DNA of 64,000 nucleotides from Maricaulis sp048269565. GTDB taxonomy: Bacteria > Pseudomonadota > Alphaproteobacteria > Caulobacterales > Maricaulaceae. The translations under genes were made by a program, and so were the position numbers. Where the stretch lies: the NCBI RefSeq assembly GCF_048269565.1, contig NZ_JBLXIK010000003.1, positions 453,150 through 517,149 on the forward strand. The letters run 5' to 3'. This document shows positions 18,701-26,186 of this stretch, in pieces; position 1 is the first letter of the stretch, and each line of letters starts with the position of its first letter. The notes under the pieces were generated by a model that was not told the origin of the DNA, searched no databases, and worked only from the letters and a program-made list of their open reading frames with translations.

Positions 18701-18754
18701 ACCCGCCAGAATCGTGGAGCGCAACAGCCGCCCCCGTCCCCAATCATTCGACAT
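15710..18754 (-). CDS. TonB-dependent outer-membrane receptor
   Basis: A 1014-residue receptor. After a signal peptide ending near ALAQDV there is an acidic linker, a TonB-box-like RITVTGSRI (about residue 53) and the plug domain with VSLRGLGANRTLVLLNGRR and SIDRVEVLKDGASSLYGSDA-type motifs. The remainder is a 22-strand barrel ending in YGRRFFVNLVRTF with the terminal Phe. The plug and TGSRIRRNG type are common among the many receptors of Caulobacterales and sphingomonads that import oligosaccharides, peptides or other nutrients; no ligand can be assigned. It is probably transcribed with the sulfotransferase gene downstream. Confidence 0.92.
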   Translation of the reverse strand: MSNDWGRGRLLRSTILAGCAAAGLGVAPALAQDVETIPAEPDAEASEAMPAGERITVTGSRIRRNGFNSEVPLDVYTADDAALAGVVSVSEFLQNSTVAAGSSQVTSAVSSQFVSNGGSGVETVSLRGLGANRTLVLLNGRRAGPAGVRGGVSSFDLNVLPLSVIDRVEVLKDGASSLYGSDAVAGVVNIITRQEAGGSIDAFASVPQDGAGEEYRISGTYGWEFERGFLSVTLDAYSRAELAQGDRDYFNCGEAYVTDSSGARADVVDPTTGEFKCEDLLWGHVWVYDYNHRVGQPSNLPRFRPNYVQYDYTGSLAASGLTPIGTSHADPNFLSVPDDNWYLMDANSELGRSLISFDHPFQDQSTMVPETERYSIFINGHYEVTDDVTMFGEVLLNRRETYVNSYRQYWIYSYNGDDTLWGVHDPFAVGWGGFQELSPTPITDHNDSSVSVDYMRLVAGLEGENFFGLDTWTWDFAAQFSRSEGEYWNQRIFADAVYDQYYRTASCLGTVSSTRGAPCVDVNWLDPELLRGNITDQAVRDYIFGEETGSTIYEQLSLEAVANGEVMQLPAGPMAMAVGLHYREDSINDTPGEISLAGNIWGQSTAGITQGSDTTQAVFAEFGIPLLAGVPLAESLSLTLSGRYTDVSSYGSGTTYKAGLSWVVNDQLMFRATQGTSFRTPALFELYLSDQTSYLDQRAVDICIDYDQALADGAITQTIRDNCAADVPDNNLTGGGASALIVTGGGFGVLEAETSDSLNLGFVWSPNFANFRLSVDYFEIEIANEVSRLGAAGIITGCYSSENFATEPLCDLFDRNSSTDPVPYAVAEVRDSFININSQVNRGVDVSAEYGHEFSFGDLNISARASYQLEDTVNLLGGTTSDSNGEAGDPKLVGNLNFNLVRGDWTGFWGMRYVGPTSNREQYYRLNGTDNETYLGADVNYKLWTESVVYHDLSAQYANDDWSLRLGVANVFDEHPPAVTGSQSNEFNTVGTSAFYSQYDWYGRRFFVNLVRTF

Positions 18755-19279
18755 GGATACCCCCTAGCAACCTTGAGCAACATTCAGCGAACGCGTGAAG
18801 CTCACCTCCACCCGCCACTTCTGTCTCAAAGATGTTATGCAATCCCGCGCCACTGCCGCGCCGCCACTCAATTGCGACCAGCGAATTCAGGGTGCGACCA
18901 GCGGCCGATATTACGATGAACGGCATTGATCCGGTCGACGAGCGATACACCTCCGACCCCGCCCCCCCCCGACTCATGTGCCGCGGTTGGCCGCGAGGCC
19001 GGGCCACCCCGCCTCCCTGGCCCGACTGCCGGGCTGATTGCCCGTTGCCTTCCGGGGACTATCGGTTACCATTTTTATCAGGGACGGTTTGGGAGACCGC
19101 ACGTCAATCAGATGATTGTCGCAACACGACGCGCTGAAACGCGTCAGAGGTTATCGCACGAGGCGCCATTTCCAGCCGGTGCCGGGTCCGGGCTGCGACG
19201 CATCGCTGAGGTCCGCGCCTGGTGTGGACTGGACAATTCCTACGGCACCGGGGAGATCGAATTGGAAACGGGATCGGCA
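18755..19279. other. intergenic region, divergent promoters, no gene seen
   Basis: About 525 bp between the receptor (minus) and the lipoprotein (plus). No convincing open frame with a ribosome site is present on either strand. A run of ten C residues occurs near 18960. The region must contain the two divergent promoters, but no clear operator palindrome was found. Confidence 0.5.
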
Positions 19280-20224
19280 ATGCGCATAATTAGGCAATCT
19301 CGCGCCTGGCTCGCAGGGCTGGCCATCGCCCTGACAGGATGTGCGACTACTGTCCCCGTCTCCGTCGTGGCGCCGGCCCGTTTCCCCGAGGCCTCGTTGC
19401 TGCGCGTTGTCTATGTCGGTGACCTGCGTGGCCGCGGCGGCAATGCGGTACGCGATGCGCTCGAAACCGCGCTGGGCCGCCACACGCTCGACGGCCAGCG
19501 ATTCTTCACCGTGGTGCGCGATCGACGGCGAGCCGATGGCCATTATGGCGGTCGCATGATCGATGACCGGCGCCAGGAGGAATATTACCAGACGACGCAA
19601 TCAGTCTGCGTCCGCTCCGGCGATGACCGCTGCGCCTCGCGCGTCAACCGGCAAGTGACCTGCACGCGCTATTATGTCGACCTCGCCGCCCAGGTCGACC
19701 TGATCGATGCCCGCACCGGCCAGATCGTCTACTCACGAGATCACCGCAATCGCGCCCAGGACAGCTGGTGCCCGGGACAGGCCGCATCGCGCAGCTATGA
19801 CCAGCTGGAATTCCAGGCGGCCGAGGGCATCGCTGCGGCTGTCCTGCTCGACGTGGCGCCGCACAATCAGCAGTTCAGGGCCGCCTTCTTCACCAATTCG
19901 GACACCGTCAGCGAGGCCAACCGCCCGGCCTTCGAATACGCCACCGAACTGGCGCAGAATGATGCCGTCTACGACGCCTGCCAGGAATGGGGCGCGCTGG
20001 AGGCACTCGAGCCGAATAGCGCGGGACTGCTGCTCAATCTGGGCATCTGTTCGGAACTGGTCAGCGATACCAGTGCGGCAGAGAACTACTATTACCGGGT
20101 GATGGAACTCGACCCATCCCTGAACAACCGGGCCCAGCAGGGTATCCGGCGTGCACGGATCGCCGCCGCCGGTGTCGATCAGCTCGCCGATATCGCCGAC
20201 GCCGAACGCGAGGCATGGGACTGA
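19280..20224 (+). CDS. lipoprotein of unknown function
   Basis: A 314-residue predicted lipoprotein: MRIIRQSRAWLAGLAIALTG followed by Cys21 is a clean type II signal. The mature protein starts with a domain in which AVRDALETALGR and FFTVVRDR resemble the nucleotide-fold organisation of CsgG/LpoB-like envelope lipoproteins, but the match is weak. Four cysteines in the middle (SVCVRSGDDRCAS, QVTCTRY, DSWCPG) may form disulfides. The last ~90 residues look like a TPR-type helical pair (ALEALEPNSAGLLLNLGICS). No function is proposed. An upstream in-frame extension lacks signal features and is rejected. Confidence 0.8.
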   Translation: MRIIRQSRAWLAGLAIALTGCATTVPVSVVAPARFPEASLLRVVYVGDLRGRGGNAVRDALETALGRHTLDGQRFFTVVRDRRRADGHYGGRMIDDRRQEEYYQTTQSVCVRSGDDRCASRVNRQVTCTRYYVDLAAQVDLIDARTGQIVYSRDHRNRAQDSWCPGQAASRSYDQLEFQAAEGIAAAVLLDVAPHNQQFRAAFFTNSDTVSEANRPAFEYATELAQNDAVYDACQEWGALEALEPNSAGLLLNLGICSELVSDTSAAENYYYRVMELDPSLNNRAQQGIRRARIAAAGVDQLADIADAEREAWD

Positions 20225-20496
20225 GCGCGTCAGACGGCAGTGACCCGGCGAAAACCGTGATCAGAGGGACGCGCCCTGCCCCTCAGGCATGGATCAGAAT
20301 GTTTGAACGGCGTCGTTCGGGACTTTCTCGCCGTCGTCGCTCCCGGCAAAGCCATCGAAGCAAAGCCATTTGAGGGTGTTCTGCACCGCAGGCCGGAACA
20401 CATCCGGCCCGGTTTTGGAATACCGGAAGAGATTGCGTGCCCGGAAACGTCGTGAAAACACGCCGTGACGCTCAACCCTCATTGATCCGGACTCTG

Positions 20497-20526
20497 TACC
20501 GGGGCGGCGCGAGGGCCGCCCCGGTA
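20497..20526. terminator. strong hairpin between convergent lipoprotein and receptor genes
   Basis: A perfect 12-bp stem (TACCGGGGCGGC with GCCGCCCCGGTA) closes a 6-base loop, just beyond the receptor stop. It lacks a long U tract, so its terminator role is inferred from position and stability. The 270 bp to its left contain no gene that I can support. Confidence 0.65.
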
Positions 20527-20541
20527 TCGACTTGAGTGCGA

Positions 20542-22566
20542 TCAGAAGGTTTGCGCGATCGTGAACTTGATATTCCGGCCGGCCTCGTAATCGTCCAGAT
20601 GCAGGTTGCCGAACACCGGGTGGAAGGTGTCGCCACTGCGCGATGCGTGCGAGGTGTAGAGCTCGTCAAACAGGTTATCGACGCCGACATTCAGCGACAG
20701 GCCGTTGACCTGGAATGGCTCCGTCCAGCGTGCCGAAATATTGTGCACGGTATAGCCCGGCTTCACCTGCCCGGCACCGGTCGTCAGTTCGGCGACGTTC
20801 TGGACATTCCAGTTCACGAACACATCGACGCTGTCGAAGCCGTAGGAGACATCAAGCGTGGCGGTATCGCCATTTTCGCGGAAATCGGCATCGTCAGCAC
20901 CCGAAGCCAGGCGCGAGGTGTCCAGGTCCCAACCGGAGTAGCTGGCCAGTATGTCCCAATTGCCGTGGATCAGATTGGCGCTGAGCTCAAAACCATCGAT
21001 CACCGCTTCGCCGAAATTCTGGTCCCAGCGTTCGCCCGTCGTCGTGCCGGGCACATCGACTTCAACCATGTAGTCATCCAGCGTTGTCTCAAACAGGTTG
21101 ACGCCAACATAGAGGTCGGCACCCAGCAGCTGTGTGGTCCAGCGCAGACCAAGCTCGATGTGTTGTCCGGTCTCGGCCTCGAGGTCCGGATTGACGATCT
21201 TGGTGCCACCGCTGCCGGTGAAAGGCTCCGCCAGTTCCGGCCCGCGGAACAGGGTCGAGTAGCCAGCGAGCAATTCGAGATTTTCCGTCACGTCGAACCC
21301 GGTTGCCAACCCGAAAGTGGCTTCGCTGAACGCGCCGGTATCACCGGTGGAGACGTAATCAATCTCGTAGTCATTGAAGCGAACCCCCGGACGAAGACGA
21401 ACACGCCCGAAGTCGATCTCGTCCTCGATGAAGACAGCGGTGGAGCGGGCTTCCTGTTCGATAATGGCGGCGGCGCCACCGATCAGGTCGGGGTTGAAAG
21501 CGAGGTTCTGGTCGAAATACTGCACGCCATAGCGCAGCGTGTGGGTCGCATTGCCATCAGTCAGCACCGACTCGGCCAGGATGTTCAGGCCCTGATTGTC
21601 CGAACTTGCTTCCTTGACGAAGCCGCCGCCGGCGACCGGGGCACGCTCATCGCGCCACAGGCGCAGATCATTGGTGAAATAGGTCGCGTCGAGCACGATC
21701 ATGTCGCCCAGATCGAGCTGGTAGGACAGATTGATCGACTCGCGGTCGTATTCCGTTGGCAGCAGGATATCGCCGGTGATCGCGGCATTGGTGCGCACGC
21801 CCATGTCCGGACGCTGGGTGTAGTCGCCGGCGTCTTCCACAAGATCGTAGCTGAGTTCGAAGCGCTGGTTCGCGGTCGCGTCAAAGCCGAGCTTGACCAG
21901 CATGTTCTCGGTTGTGCCGTCGGAACCGATCGTGCTGATGCCGTCGCCATCTTCGAAATTGTCGCGGTTGACGTTGTGGTAATAGGCCAGAACATCAAAG
22001 CGCTCGCCCAGCTGGCCGTAGCCGGTCAGGGAATAGCTGGTCTGCGCGTTGTCGTGGCGGGAGACCATGACGCGACCGCCAAAGGCATTGCCCGTCGCGT
22101 CCAGAAGATCACGGGCATCACGGGTTTCAAAGCGGGCCACGCCGCCCCGACCACCGGAGACGACTGAATTGGCCCCGAGCTGGATGTCTGCGGAGCGCAG
22201 GATATCCGGATTGATCAGCAGGTTGCCCATATGGTGGTACATGTAGTTCGTCTGCAGGGCGCCATCGATATAAACATCGAGATCGCGATCAGAGATGCCA
22301 CGAAAACTGATGCGCGTATTGACCGAGTGCGTCCCACCGATTTCAACGCCCGGGAGCGAACGCAGAAGGTCCGAGAGGTGATCGGCCTGCTTCAGCTGCA
22401 GATCCTGTTCGCCCAGATACAGGGAGTTCGTCTGGACTGCCGTGCCCCACACCAGAATCTCTTCTGGTGCCCCGTCCTGTGCGAAAGCACCTGCTGCGAG
22501 AAGGCCAATTGCGGAAACGCTGGCTGTCAGTTGGACTGCAAAGCGGGTGGTGCGCGACGTGTACAT
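20542..22566 (-). CDS. TonB-dependent receptor, probably for iron/heme or another metal chelate
   Basis: A 674-residue outer-membrane receptor. The signal peptide ends at AGAFAQDG, the plug domain includes HLSDLLRSLPGVEIGG, ISFRGISDRDLDVYIDGALQ and GGVARFETRDARDL, and the barrel ends with GRNIKFTIAQTF (terminal Phe). The GVDNLFDELYTSHASRSG block near the end is typical of siderophore/heme-type receptors. The upstream region has paired Fur-like elements, which supports iron control. No ExbB/ExbD/TonB genes lie nearby. The ligand is not determinable from sequence alone. Confidence 0.9.
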   Translation of the reverse strand: MYTSRTTRFAVQLTASVSAIGLLAAGAFAQDGAPEEILVWGTAVQTNSLYLGEQDLQLKQADHLSDLLRSLPGVEIGGTHSVNTRISFRGISDRDLDVYIDGALQTNYMYHHMGNLLINPDILRSADIQLGANSVVSGGRGGVARFETRDARDLLDATGNAFGGRVMVSRHDNAQTSYSLTGYGQLGERFDVLAYYHNVNRDNFEDGDGISTIGSDGTTENMLVKLGFDATANQRFELSYDLVEDAGDYTQRPDMGVRTNAAITGDILLPTEYDRESINLSYQLDLGDMIVLDATYFTNDLRLWRDERAPVAGGGFVKEASSDNQGLNILAESVLTDGNATHTLRYGVQYFDQNLAFNPDLIGGAAAIIEQEARSTAVFIEDEIDFGRVRLRPGVRFNDYEIDYVSTGDTGAFSEATFGLATGFDVTENLELLAGYSTLFRGPELAEPFTGSGGTKIVNPDLEAETGQHIELGLRWTTQLLGADLYVGVNLFETTLDDYMVEVDVPGTTTGERWDQNFGEAVIDGFELSANLIHGNWDILASYSGWDLDTSRLASGADDADFRENGDTATLDVSYGFDSVDVFVNWNVQNVAELTTGAGQVKPGYTVHNISARWTEPFQVNGLSLNVGVDNLFDELYTSHASRSGDTFHPVFGNLHLDDYEAGRNIKFTIAQTF

Positions 22567-22581
22567 ATTGATCCCTGTTAC

Positions 22582-22652
22582 TTGCGAATGAGTTTCGAAA
22601 GCGATTAGGGCAGGCGCGAGACTGGGTCAACCCTCTTGAGAGTCATTCGCAA
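22582..22652. promoter_or_regulatory. paired Fur-like half sites upstream of the TonB receptor
   Basis: TTGCGAATGA at 22582-22591 and its exact reverse complement TCATTCGCAA at 22643-22652 flank the likely promoter 16 to 86 bp upstream of the receptor start. Each lies in an imperfect palindrome resembling alphaproteobacterial Fur boxes. The match is by eye only; binding is inference. Confidence 0.5.
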
Positions 22653-22802
22653 TCACAGCGTCAATCGAGCTCGGGATCAATCGACCAGACTGGCGCCGTT
22701 GAGCTGGGCAAAAGTGGGGGATGTCAGGGGCAAAGGCGGACCGGACCGCGCGGGCCGGCGGCGTCGCGCCATTTCCAACTATCAGATTTTAACAGGAGAA
22801 AA

Positions 22803-22879
<77 letters not shown>

Positions 22880-22980
22880 TTGGTGTTCCCGCCTCAGCGA
22901 GAGGCGTTTGTCTAAGGTTTCACTGCCGCCCGGTCAAGCGACTTTGGACAGGCCACAACAGCATGAAAGCAGCACACGCT

Positions 22981-24264
22981 TCATTGGCCCGCAAAATGCT
23001 GCCCGGCCCAGCGCCGTGTCACTGCCAGGGCAGTGTTTATCAAGGTTTCCAAATCGGTAGCGTCAATGGTGAAGGGCGGCATCAGATAGATGATATTGTT
23101 GAACGGACGCACCCAGATTCCGGATTCGACAAAAGCGGCTTTCAGCGAATCGAGTTCTGGCAGGGCCTGCATCTCGACCACCCCGATCGCGCCCTGCCAG
23201 CGCACATCGACCACACCGGGGATATCGCGCGCGGCCGGCAAGAGACGTTCGAATCCGGCCTCGATGGCGGCGACCTGCTGCAGGCGCGGCTCGCGCTCGA
23301 ACAGGTCGAGCGAGGCATTGGCCGCGGCACAGGCGGCCGGATTGCCCATATAGGTCGGGCCATGCATCAGGGCCGCGGCTGGATCATCACTCCAGAATGC
23401 GTTGAAAATTTTCTTCGAGGCTATGGCGGCGGCAAGCGGGAGCGTGCCACCGGTCAGGGCTTTCGAGACAGTCATGATGTCGGGTGTGACCCCGGCCTTC
23501 CCCGCGGCGAACATGGTGCCGAGCCGGCCGAAGCCGGTCATGATCTCATCAAAGATCAGCGGCAGCCCGCGCGCATCACACGCAGTGCGCATCGCCTGCA
23601 GGATTTCGGGCGCGTGAAATTTCATTCCCCCGGCACCCTGAACCAGCGGCTCGGTCACCACGCCGGCGATTTGTCCGGCATGCGCGTCGAGCAGCGCCTC
23701 GAATTGCGCAATTGAGGCGGCATCGACCGGCAGGTCGGCGATGATCTGGTGCGCCAGGGAGCCGCCGAACAGGGCATGCATGCCCTCATCGGGATCGCAT
23801 ACCGACATGGTGGCGAGGGTATCGCCATGGTAGCCGCCGCGGAAAGCAACGAATTTCGTACGCCCGGCAACACCCTGGTTGATCCAGAACTGGATCGACA
23901 TCTTCATCGCGATCTCAACGGAAACCGAGCCGGATTCGCAGAAGAAGACATGATTGAGATCCCCCGGCGCCAGCGCGGCCAGCCGCGCCGCCAGCCGCTC
24001 CGCCGGATCATGGGTCAAACCCCCGAGCATGATGTGCGGAACGAGGTCGAGCTGGGCCTTCACTGCCTCGACAATGTGGGGATTGCGGTAGCCATGACAC
24101 ACCGTCCACCAGGAAGAGATGCCATCGATCAGCTCGCGGCCGTCGGCGAGTTTGATTCGCACCCCCTCGGCCGAGACGACCGGCAGGGCCGGCGGCGTGG
24201 ATTTCATCTGGGTGTAGGGGCGCCAGAGATGCTGGGCTGCCGGGTCGCGGGTCGCTGTTTTCAT
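22981..24264 (-). CDS. bioA: adenosylmethionine-8-amino-7-oxononanoate aminotransferase
   Basis: Converts 7-keto-8-aminopelargonate to 7,8-diaminopelargonate in biotin synthesis, using S-adenosylmethionine as amino donor and PLP. The 427-residue product begins MKTATRDPAAQHLWRPYTQM, the W-x-P-Y-TQ motif characteristic of BioA, then has SSWWTVCHGYRNP, the Asp-containing LIFDEIMTGFGR, and the PLP lysine in MTVSKALTGGTLPLAA. The start at 24264 leaves only 44 bp to the divergent bioF start. A longer frame would run into bioF. Intact. Confidence 0.96.
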   Translation of the reverse strand: MKTATRDPAAQHLWRPYTQMKSTPPALPVVSAEGVRIKLADGRELIDGISSWWTVCHGYRNPHIVEAVKAQLDLVPHIMLGGLTHDPAERLAARLAALAPGDLNHVFFCESGSVSVEIAMKMSIQFWINQGVAGRTKFVAFRGGYHGDTLATMSVCDPDEGMHALFGGSLAHQIIADLPVDAASIAQFEALLDAHAGQIAGVVTEPLVQGAGGMKFHAPEILQAMRTACDARGLPLIFDEIMTGFGRLGTMFAAGKAGVTPDIMTVSKALTGGTLPLAAAIASKKIFNAFWSDDPAAALMHGPTYMGNPAACAAANASLDLFEREPRLQQVAAIEAGFERLLPAARDIPGVVDVRWQGAIGVVEMQALPELDSLKAAFVESGIWVRPFNNIIYLMPPFTIDATDLETLINTALAVTRRWAGQHFAGQ

Positions 24265-24308
24265 GTCCGGGGCTTTAGCAGGCCTGAAATCTGTGCGACA
24301 GGGCTGAG

Positions 24309-25499
24309 ATGACATCGACCAACGCCCTGCCCGCCGCGACGCTCGACGCCTTTGCCAGTACCAAGCTGGCCGGGCTGGAACGCAGCAAGTTGCGCCGCCG
24401 CCTTGTCGAGACCGACGGACACGACGCCGTCCGGGTCGAGCAGGATGGACGGGCACTGCTCAATTTCTGCTCCAATGATTATCTCGGCCTCTCGCGCCAT
24501 CCCGGCGTAATCGCCGCCGCCCAGGCCGCGGCTGCTCGATATGGCACCGGTTCCGGCGCCTCGCGCCTGGTGACAGGCGGGCATCCACTTCTATTCGAGC
24601 TGGAAGCGTGCCTGGCCCGTTTCAAGGGAAGCGAGGATTGCATCGTCTTCGGCTCGGGCTATCTCGCCAATCTGGCGATCGCTCCGGCCCTGACTGGGTC
24701 GGGCGATCTGATCCTGATCGACGAGCTGGCCCATGCCTGCCTGTTTGCCGGCGCCCAGCTCTCGCGCGCCCGGGTCGAGACCTTTCGTCATAATGATCTC
24801 GGCGATCTGGAATCGAAGCTTGCGGAACTGCGACCAGAGGCGCGCCGCGCCATGATCCTCACCGATGGCGTCTTCTCGATGGATGGCGATCTGGCCCCCC
24901 TGCCCGGCCTGCTGGCGCTGGCGGACCGCTTTGATGCCTGGGCGCTGGTGGACGATGCCCATGGAGTCGGTGTCGTCGCCAGCGGTCGCGGCTCGGCCCA
25001 CGCCTTCAATCCACCCGCCCTGGCGCCACTGCAGATGGGGACGCTGTCGAAATCGTTCGGCAGCTATGGCGGCTATCTCTGCGCCTCCCGTGCCGTGTGC
25101 GAATTGTTGCGCACCCGCGCCCGGCCGCTGGTCTTCACCACTGCACCGGCCCCGGCCAGCATCGCTGCGGCCCTGCAGGCACTCGCGCTGATCGAGACCG
25201 ATACAGCCCTGTGCCAACGCCCGACAGCTCTGGCGCGCCGCTTCTGCGCCGCCGCCGGCCTGCCCGAACCGGTCTCGCCAATCGTCCCGGTCATCCTCGG
25301 CAGCGCCAGCGCCGCGCTGGAAGCCTCCAGCCGCCTGCGTGAAGCCGGTTTTCTCGTCACCGCGATCCGGCCCCCGACGGTGCCGCGTGGCACGGCCAGG
25401 CTGCGCATCACCTTTTCTGCCGCCCATGACGAGGCCGATATCGACCGGCTCGCGGCGCTGATTTCGGCCTGGACGCCGCAATGCGAGGCGGCGGAATAA
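24309..25499 (+). CDS. bioF: 8-amino-7-oxononanoate synthase
   Basis: PLP enzyme that condenses pimeloyl-ACP or pimeloyl-CoA with L-alanine, the first committed step of biotin ring assembly. The 396-residue protein has NFCSNDYLGLSRHPGV, GSGASRLVTGGHPL, the DDAHGVGV motif and the PLP-binding lysine in GTLSKSFGSYGGY. Length is normal. It overlaps bioD by one base (TAATG) and is divergent from bioA. bioB is not in this window. Confidence 0.96.
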   Translation: MTSTNALPAATLDAFASTKLAGLERSKLRRRLVETDGHDAVRVEQDGRALLNFCSNDYLGLSRHPGVIAAAQAAAARYGTGSGASRLVTGGHPLLFELEACLARFKGSEDCIVFGSGYLANLAIAPALTGSGDLILIDELAHACLFAGAQLSRARVETFRHNDLGDLESKLAELRPEARRAMILTDGVFSMDGDLAPLPGLLALADRFDAWALVDDAHGVGVVASGRGSAHAFNPPALAPLQMGTLSKSFGSYGGYLCASRAVCELLRTRARPLVFTTAPAPASIAAALQALALIETDTALCQRPTALARRFCAAAGLPEPVSPIVPVILGSASAALEASSRLREAGFLVTAIRPPTVPRGTARLRITFSAAHDEADIDRLAALISAWTPQCEAAE

Positions 25500-26149
25500 T
25501 GCGGCGTCCGATCTTCTTTACCGGAACAGGCACCGATATCGGCAAGACGCATGTCCTGTGCGCCCTGCTCGAGGCCCGGCGCGCGGCGGGCAGCGGCGCT
25601 CGCGTACTCAAACCGGTCGCGTCCGGCTTCGACGCCGATGCACTGTCGGCCACCGACACGATCCGCCTGCTGCGCGCCAATGGGCAGGCGCTGAGCGCCG
25701 AGGCCGTCAACGCGATGACGCCCTGGCGCTTCAAGGCGCCGGTCTCGCCGGACATGGCGGCGCGGCTGGAGAATCGCGATTTGCGGCTGGGCGCGGTGGT
25801 GAACTGGTGTCTCGATCATCTCGACAGGGCGGGCCCGACCCTGATCGAGGGCGCCGGCGGCGTGATGTCACCGATCGCCGCGGACGGGCTTAATCTCGAT
25901 CTGATCCGCGAGCTCGATGCCCGGCCGGTCATGATCGCGGGCAATTATCTCGGCACGATTTCGCACACACTCACCGCCCTGCGCGCCCTGGACGGGCGCT
26001 GCACGGTGATCGTCAACGAGATGACGCCCGGCCCGGTCAGCGCTGCCGAGACAGCGCAGACGATCACGCGTCATGCCCCGCGCGCCGATGTGCGGGTATT
26101 CGAGCCCGGTCAAGCCGCTGCCCTGCTGGATATTCTCGACGCCGATTGA
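25499..26149 (+). CDS. bioD: ATP-dependent dethiobiotin synthetase
   Basis: Closes the ureido ring of dethiobiotin from 7,8-diaminopelargonate, CO2 and ATP. The 216-residue product starts MRRPIFFTGTGTDIGKTH with the P-loop of the family at once, followed by LKPVASGFDAD and the GAGGVMSPI motif. The ATG at 25499 overlaps the bioF stop; an ATG 18 bases upstream (MRGGGI) is also possible but adds no conserved sequence. Adjacent to bioF and near bioA, forming a split biotin cluster. Confidence 0.95.
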   Translation: MRRPIFFTGTGTDIGKTHVLCALLEARRAAGSGARVLKPVASGFDADALSATDTIRLLRANGQALSAEAVNAMTPWRFKAPVSPDMAARLENRDLRLGAVVNWCLDHLDRAGPTLIEGAGGVMSPIAADGLNLDLIRELDARPVMIAGNYLGTISHTLTALRALDGRCTVIVNEMTPGPVSAAETAQTITRHAPRADVRVFEPGQAAALLDILDAD

Positions 26150-26186
26150 GCGTGCAGCGAGCGCTGGGCGCAGAAAGCTCCGTCCG

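Noticed and set aside
18926..19279. N-terminal extension of the lipoprotein at 19280
   Set aside because: It would bury a clear lipoprotein signal sequence; the extension is Pro/Arg-rich and non-conserved in appearance.
20536..22167. Plus-strand frame opposite the second TonB receptor
   Set aside because: The receptor has signal peptide, plug and terminal Phe; the opposite frame has no domain.
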